A stretch of 64,000 nt of DNA from Muribaculaceae bacterium (GTDB lineage: Bacteria > Bacteroidota > Bacteroidia > Bacteroidales > Muribaculaceae). Both the position numbers and the translations under genes were made by a program. This document shows positions 61,456 through 64,000 of the stretch, one piece after another; within the stretch, counting starts at the first letter, position 1; every line of letters starts with the position of its first letter. The notes beneath the pieces are model-generated. The model was not told where the DNA came from. It did not search any database and was given only the letters and a program-made list of their open reading frames with translations. The stretch spans positions 1-64,000 of the forward strand of contig CAJSYI010000012.1 of assembly GCA_910573745.1 (NCBI GenBank), in the 5' to 3' direction.

Positions 61456-63492
61456 CTAATTCCCTGTACCAAAACGCGATGTGTCAATATTTGTTTCTTT
61501 GGGCTTGAAACCGTTGAAACGCCAGATGAATGTCAGTTTGAGGTTGCGGGTCATGTCACGAACTTTCATCCGGTAATCCTGACCTGCATGGCTGATGGTC
61601 ATGGTCGGCGCCCATTTGTTGAATATGTCATTGGCTTTCAAATCAAGTTCACAGCATCGATTCTTTCCGAACTGCCATTTTACGCCGGCATCGACTTTCC
61701 ATATACTCGATAAGTCGGCTATACCCTGCAATGATGGCGAGATGTAGCTGAAATCAACGGTCAGTGATACCGGGCAGTTCTGACTGAACTTAAAAGAATT
61801 GCTAAATTCACCATAGAATATCCACTTGCTGTTGTCAAAGCCAATATCATGAAAATGGTCGGCTTTCTCCCGCTGATTGAAAACATTGGCTGTGGCCGTG
61901 GCATTCCAGATATATCCTACACCAAAAGGCGCATAAAGATTAAGCCCGACAACGCGCTTATAGTTCATGTTGATGGTCTGATAGATGAGATTCATGGCAT
62001 CCGGCGATTGGTAGGGAAGCTGCACCGTGGTCTTGTCGCCATATTGGAAATAGAAGGTCGCTACATATTTTTGCCTGAGGATATAGTTGAACTGGGCATC
62101 ATATTGAATATAGGGTTGCAACTGGAGATTACCGACAATTGTCGAGTAGTTGTTAATGTGGCTCGTGCCGCCATGTAGTTCCCAATATGAGGGATATATG
62201 CGTTGGGTGTTGAAGTTCAGTTGAAATATGCTTTTTGGTGTTTTGTAGTAAGTCGCCCCAAACTGAGGAATGAAATTCCAGTTGTGCTGATATTTATTGT
62301 GATAATTCTCACCCTTTGCCGAAAGATTGAACGACAGTCCCCAGTCGAAAGACCGTTCTGTGCCGGCGTAAAAACTCGCCACATCTTCGTTGAGAATATC
62401 ATCGAAATCAGGATTGTCGGACATTGCGTAGTGTTGTGAACTGTGATCTTTTGAGTGTTGATATTCCGCGCCATAGTTCAGTTGCCACTGTCCAAGCTGA
62501 TGCTGTTGGTCAATATATGCATGCCAACGGTTAATGTCCTGTCGGTTTTCGGAGCCAAGCAGATAATCGCTATCCTTAAACAATGACAGGGAACGGTTCT
62601 CGGAATAGCGGGTGTAGTCACCGCCTATTGTCATGCCGAATGGCGCGGTGTAGCGCATGGCGATATTGTGATAGCCGACAGGCGACAACATGTTGTAGGC
62701 ATTTGTATAGTTGCCCAAAGTGCCTGATGAGAGACTCCAACTCTTTGAATCGGAGATTATCTGACCGTTGTAAGTGAGTTTGAGTGTTTTCCAAGAAGCG
62801 GAGGCAAATATTGTATTGCTCCAGTTCTGACCAATACGCCGCATGTCGTCCTCAATCATAGTTCGCTTACCATCATTAAGATGATTCGACCATGTCTCCT
62901 CGCGGTTCCAAGACTTGGTGCGCGACAGCCCGTAATTCAAATCAAAAGTCCAGTCTTTTATAGCGTATGTGGCTGCAAGTACACCACCATACGAACCATA
63001 GTGAGCCTGATTATATCCGGCTCTGACCTGTCCCTGCAATCCGTCGAGAGGCGTGGGAGTTTTCAGAACCACGTTGATTACGGCACCATTAACATGATAC
63101 TTAGCCGGGGCGGAATACATAATCTCCACGTTTTTCAGCCTGTCAACCGGAGTGGTGTAGAGAAGTTGATAAAGATTCTGGAGCGGCATATTGGCAAGCT
63201 CGCCATTGAGAATAATCGTGACATTTGAAGCTCCCGTGAGCCATATCATACCGTTGTTGTTCGTGACGCCCGGCATATAACCGAGAGCCTCAAGAATATT
63301 GTTAACCGGTTTGTCCTTGACTATTCCGGGGATGTCGACTACTATAATTCCGTCCTTACCTTTGACTTGTGGTTTCTCTCCCTTTACAACAACCTCATCG
63401 AGCTGTCTGGTAGAAATTGTATCAGTTGCTTCCGTCTGTGCCACAGCCGATATGAACGTAATGAATGAAGCGAATAATATGCCTTTCCTCAT
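61456..63492 (-). CDS. TonB-dependent receptor-like outer membrane protein
   Basis: 678 residues: signal peptide, plug-like domain (TRQLDEVVVKGEKPQVKGKDGIIVVDI, NNILEALGYMPGVTNNNG, LKNVEIMYSAPAKYHVNGAV), then a barrel of aromatic-rich strands to residue 678. It lacks the N-terminal carboxypeptidase-like domain usual in SusC-type proteins, so it belongs to the OMP_b-brl_3-like group. The ligand is not apparent. It is divergent from the kinase-like gene and shares its regulatory region. Confidence 0.8.
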   Translation of the reverse strand: MRKGILFASFITFISAVAQTEATDTISTRQLDEVVVKGEKPQVKGKDGIIVVDIPGIVKDKPVNNILEALGYMPGVTNNNGMIWLTGASNVTIILNGELANMPLQNLYQLLYTTPVDRLKNVEIMYSAPAKYHVNGAVINVVLKTPTPLDGLQGQVRAGYNQAHYGSYGGVLAATYAIKDWTFDLNYGLSRTKSWNREETWSNHLNDGKRTMIEDDMRRIGQNWSNTIFASASWKTLKLTYNGQIISDSKSWSLSSGTLGNYTNAYNMLSPVGYHNIAMRYTAPFGMTIGGDYTRYSENRSLSLFKDSDYLLGSENRQDINRWHAYIDQQHQLGQWQLNYGAEYQHSKDHSSQHYAMSDNPDFDDILNEDVASFYAGTERSFDWGLSFNLSAKGENYHNKYQHNWNFIPQFGATYYKTPKSIFQLNFNTQRIYPSYWELHGGTSHINNYSTIVGNLQLQPYIQYDAQFNYILRQKYVATFYFQYGDKTTVQLPYQSPDAMNLIYQTINMNYKRVVGLNLYAPFGVGYIWNATATANVFNQREKADHFHDIGFDNSKWIFYGEFSNSFKFSQNCPVSLTVDFSYISPSLQGIADLSSIWKVDAGVKWQFGKNRCCELDLKANDIFNKWAPTMTISHAGQDYRMKVRDMTRNLKLTFIWRFNGFKPKETNIDTSRFGTGN

Positions 63493-63515
63493 AGCTGTTT
63501 AGTTTTTGTTTGATG

Positions 63516-63523
63516 CAAAATTA
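63516..63523 (-). promoter_or_regulatory. -7 box of the receptor gene
   Basis: TAATTTTG on the minus strand, 24 bases before the ATG at 63492. No TTTG 19-20 bp upstream (the expected place is near 63543), as for activator-dependent promoters. The 18-bp direct repeats are just upstream at 63556-63595. Confidence 0.5.
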
Positions 63524-63555
63524 CAGGCAAATGGTCTTTGGCAGATAATTCTCAA

Positions 63556-63595
63556 CCTTATTTAGTCTTAAATGCTCCCTTATTTAGTCTTAAAT
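63556..63595. promoter_or_regulatory. Two 18-bp direct repeats (operator candidate)
   Basis: CCTTATTTAGTCTTAAAT occurs exactly at 63556-63573 and 63578-63595, 22 bp apart (about two helical turns, same DNA face). It lies between the receptor and the divergent membrane protein gene, upstream of the receptor's -7 box, where a response regulator or activator would bind. Confidence 0.75.
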
Positions 63596-63644
63596 TGAAG
63601 TGTTCCTAAACAATTGTGTGACGGATTATTAGTAACTTCGCATT

Positions 63645-64000
63645 ATGAAACGCTTTAAGACTATCTCGACTACGTTTATTGTTGTCATTACAGTTATTTT
63701 CAGCTGCAATGTCTATTATCTCATATCCCTTTACAATTCGATCAGGACAGATGTCGAACGCGATGTAATGACTGCTTTGGCTGATGCTGATATTGACGAC
63801 CTAATGTATCGGGCAGGGAGGGCGCAGGCATTGGCATCAAATGTACAAATGCAGGAAGACATTGAAGAATATAATGCCCCCAGAAAAGCAGAAGCATCAA
63901 CATATAAAGATGAAAACGGTCAACTCATATCAGTCCGGACTGAAGCCGACGGAACTGTTATTGAAGAGCGCGCGATGTTATCTGAAAACTCGTCCTATTC
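63645..64000 (+). CDS. N-terminus of a membrane sensor protein (cut by window)
   Basis: 118 codons reach the window end. MKRFKTISTTFIVVITVIFSCNVYYLISLYNSI is one transmembrane helix; the following region, to residue 118, is polar and looks periplasmic. Divergent orientation from a TonB-type receptor and the shared repeat suggest a sensor histidine kinase, but no kinase motif is in view, so only the membrane anchor is certain. Confidence 0.45.
   Translation, partial: MKRFKTISTTFIVVITVIFSCNVYYLISLYNSIRTDVERDVMTALADADIDDLMYRAGRAQALASNVQMQEDIEEYNAPRKAEASTYKDENGQLISVRTEADGTVIEERAMLSENSSY

Overview
The window looks like a piece of a Bacteroidales chromosome, most likely a GC-rich Muribaculaceae-type genome (Duncaniella/Muribaculum relatives). 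The reasons are Bacteroidetes promoters (TTTG, 19-20 bp, TAnnTTTG), a dapB-lepB-wbqC gene order, DUF4294 and PCMD-type proteins, a TPR/outer-membrane-barrel pair, and a Bacteroidetes-type mobilizable element with DUF3853, DUF3408 and CHC2 primase genes. No species can be fixed from the sequence alone.

Layout. (1) 1-19,080 is GC-rich core DNA: DUF4294, WbqC-like, signal peptidase I, dapB, a PCMD-like secreted protein, a toxin-antitoxin pair, glutaminase, TatD-like hydrolase, an outer-membrane barrel with its TPR partner, ychF, a MazG-like hydrolase, a Crp/Fnr regulator and two secreted adhesin-like proteins. Short non-autonomous repeat elements of two families (A: ends AGAGTGTGTTTG; B: ends AGAGGCTGTTT) sit between genes, one of them an A/B hybrid. 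(2) 19,300-25,400 is lower-GC accessory DNA: three unrecognised genes, a complete family B element, and two divergent DUF4143 ATPases. (3) 25,480-51,300 is a layered island. Three att-like sites (25,657, 28,877 and 51,246; the last is the 3' half of a CAU-anticodon tRNA) are in the same orientation, as expected of serial integration at one site. The first segment holds a helical-repeat protein, a dead AlbA_2 ATPase fragment and an intact IS4-family insertion sequence. The second, 29,099-44,921, is a dense defence island on the minus strand: XRE regulator, hsdM, a frameshifted AlbA_2 ATPase, hsdS, hsdR, then a tightly overlapping four-gene cassette (Cap4/DUF4297-like nuclease, small middle component, DUF3732-type ABC ATPase, NdpA-like protein) resembling Lamassu / ABC-3C systems, followed by an intact AlbA_2 ATPase and a caspase-like protease. 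Behind it lie an IS4 remnant, a 5'-truncated AlbA_2 gene, and a 4.3-kb segment bounded by ACGAAAAGTRCA motifs that carries only a prohead protease, a major capsid protein and small genes. (4) 51,245-61,226 is an integrative mobilizable element: tyrosine recombinase, AlbA_2 ATPase, an unknown gene, DUF3853, RepA-like ATPase, primase, DUF3408, MobC-like, relaxase and a membrane protein, ended by a strong terminator. (5) 61,251-64,000 carries a TonB-dependent receptor and small lipoprotein, divergent from the start of what is probably a sensor kinase, with a two-copy 18-bp direct repeat between them.

How the genes work together. The XRE gene has a near-consensus promoter and may drive one long defence transcript down to the AlbA_2 or caspase gene. 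The nuclease / middle component / ABC ATPase / NdpA-like cassette overlaps by 1-4 bases and should act as one machine; the NdpA-like fourth subunit is the least expected part. AlbA_2 ATPases recur five times across three elements, each readable copy with a short repeat in the linker before its winged helix.
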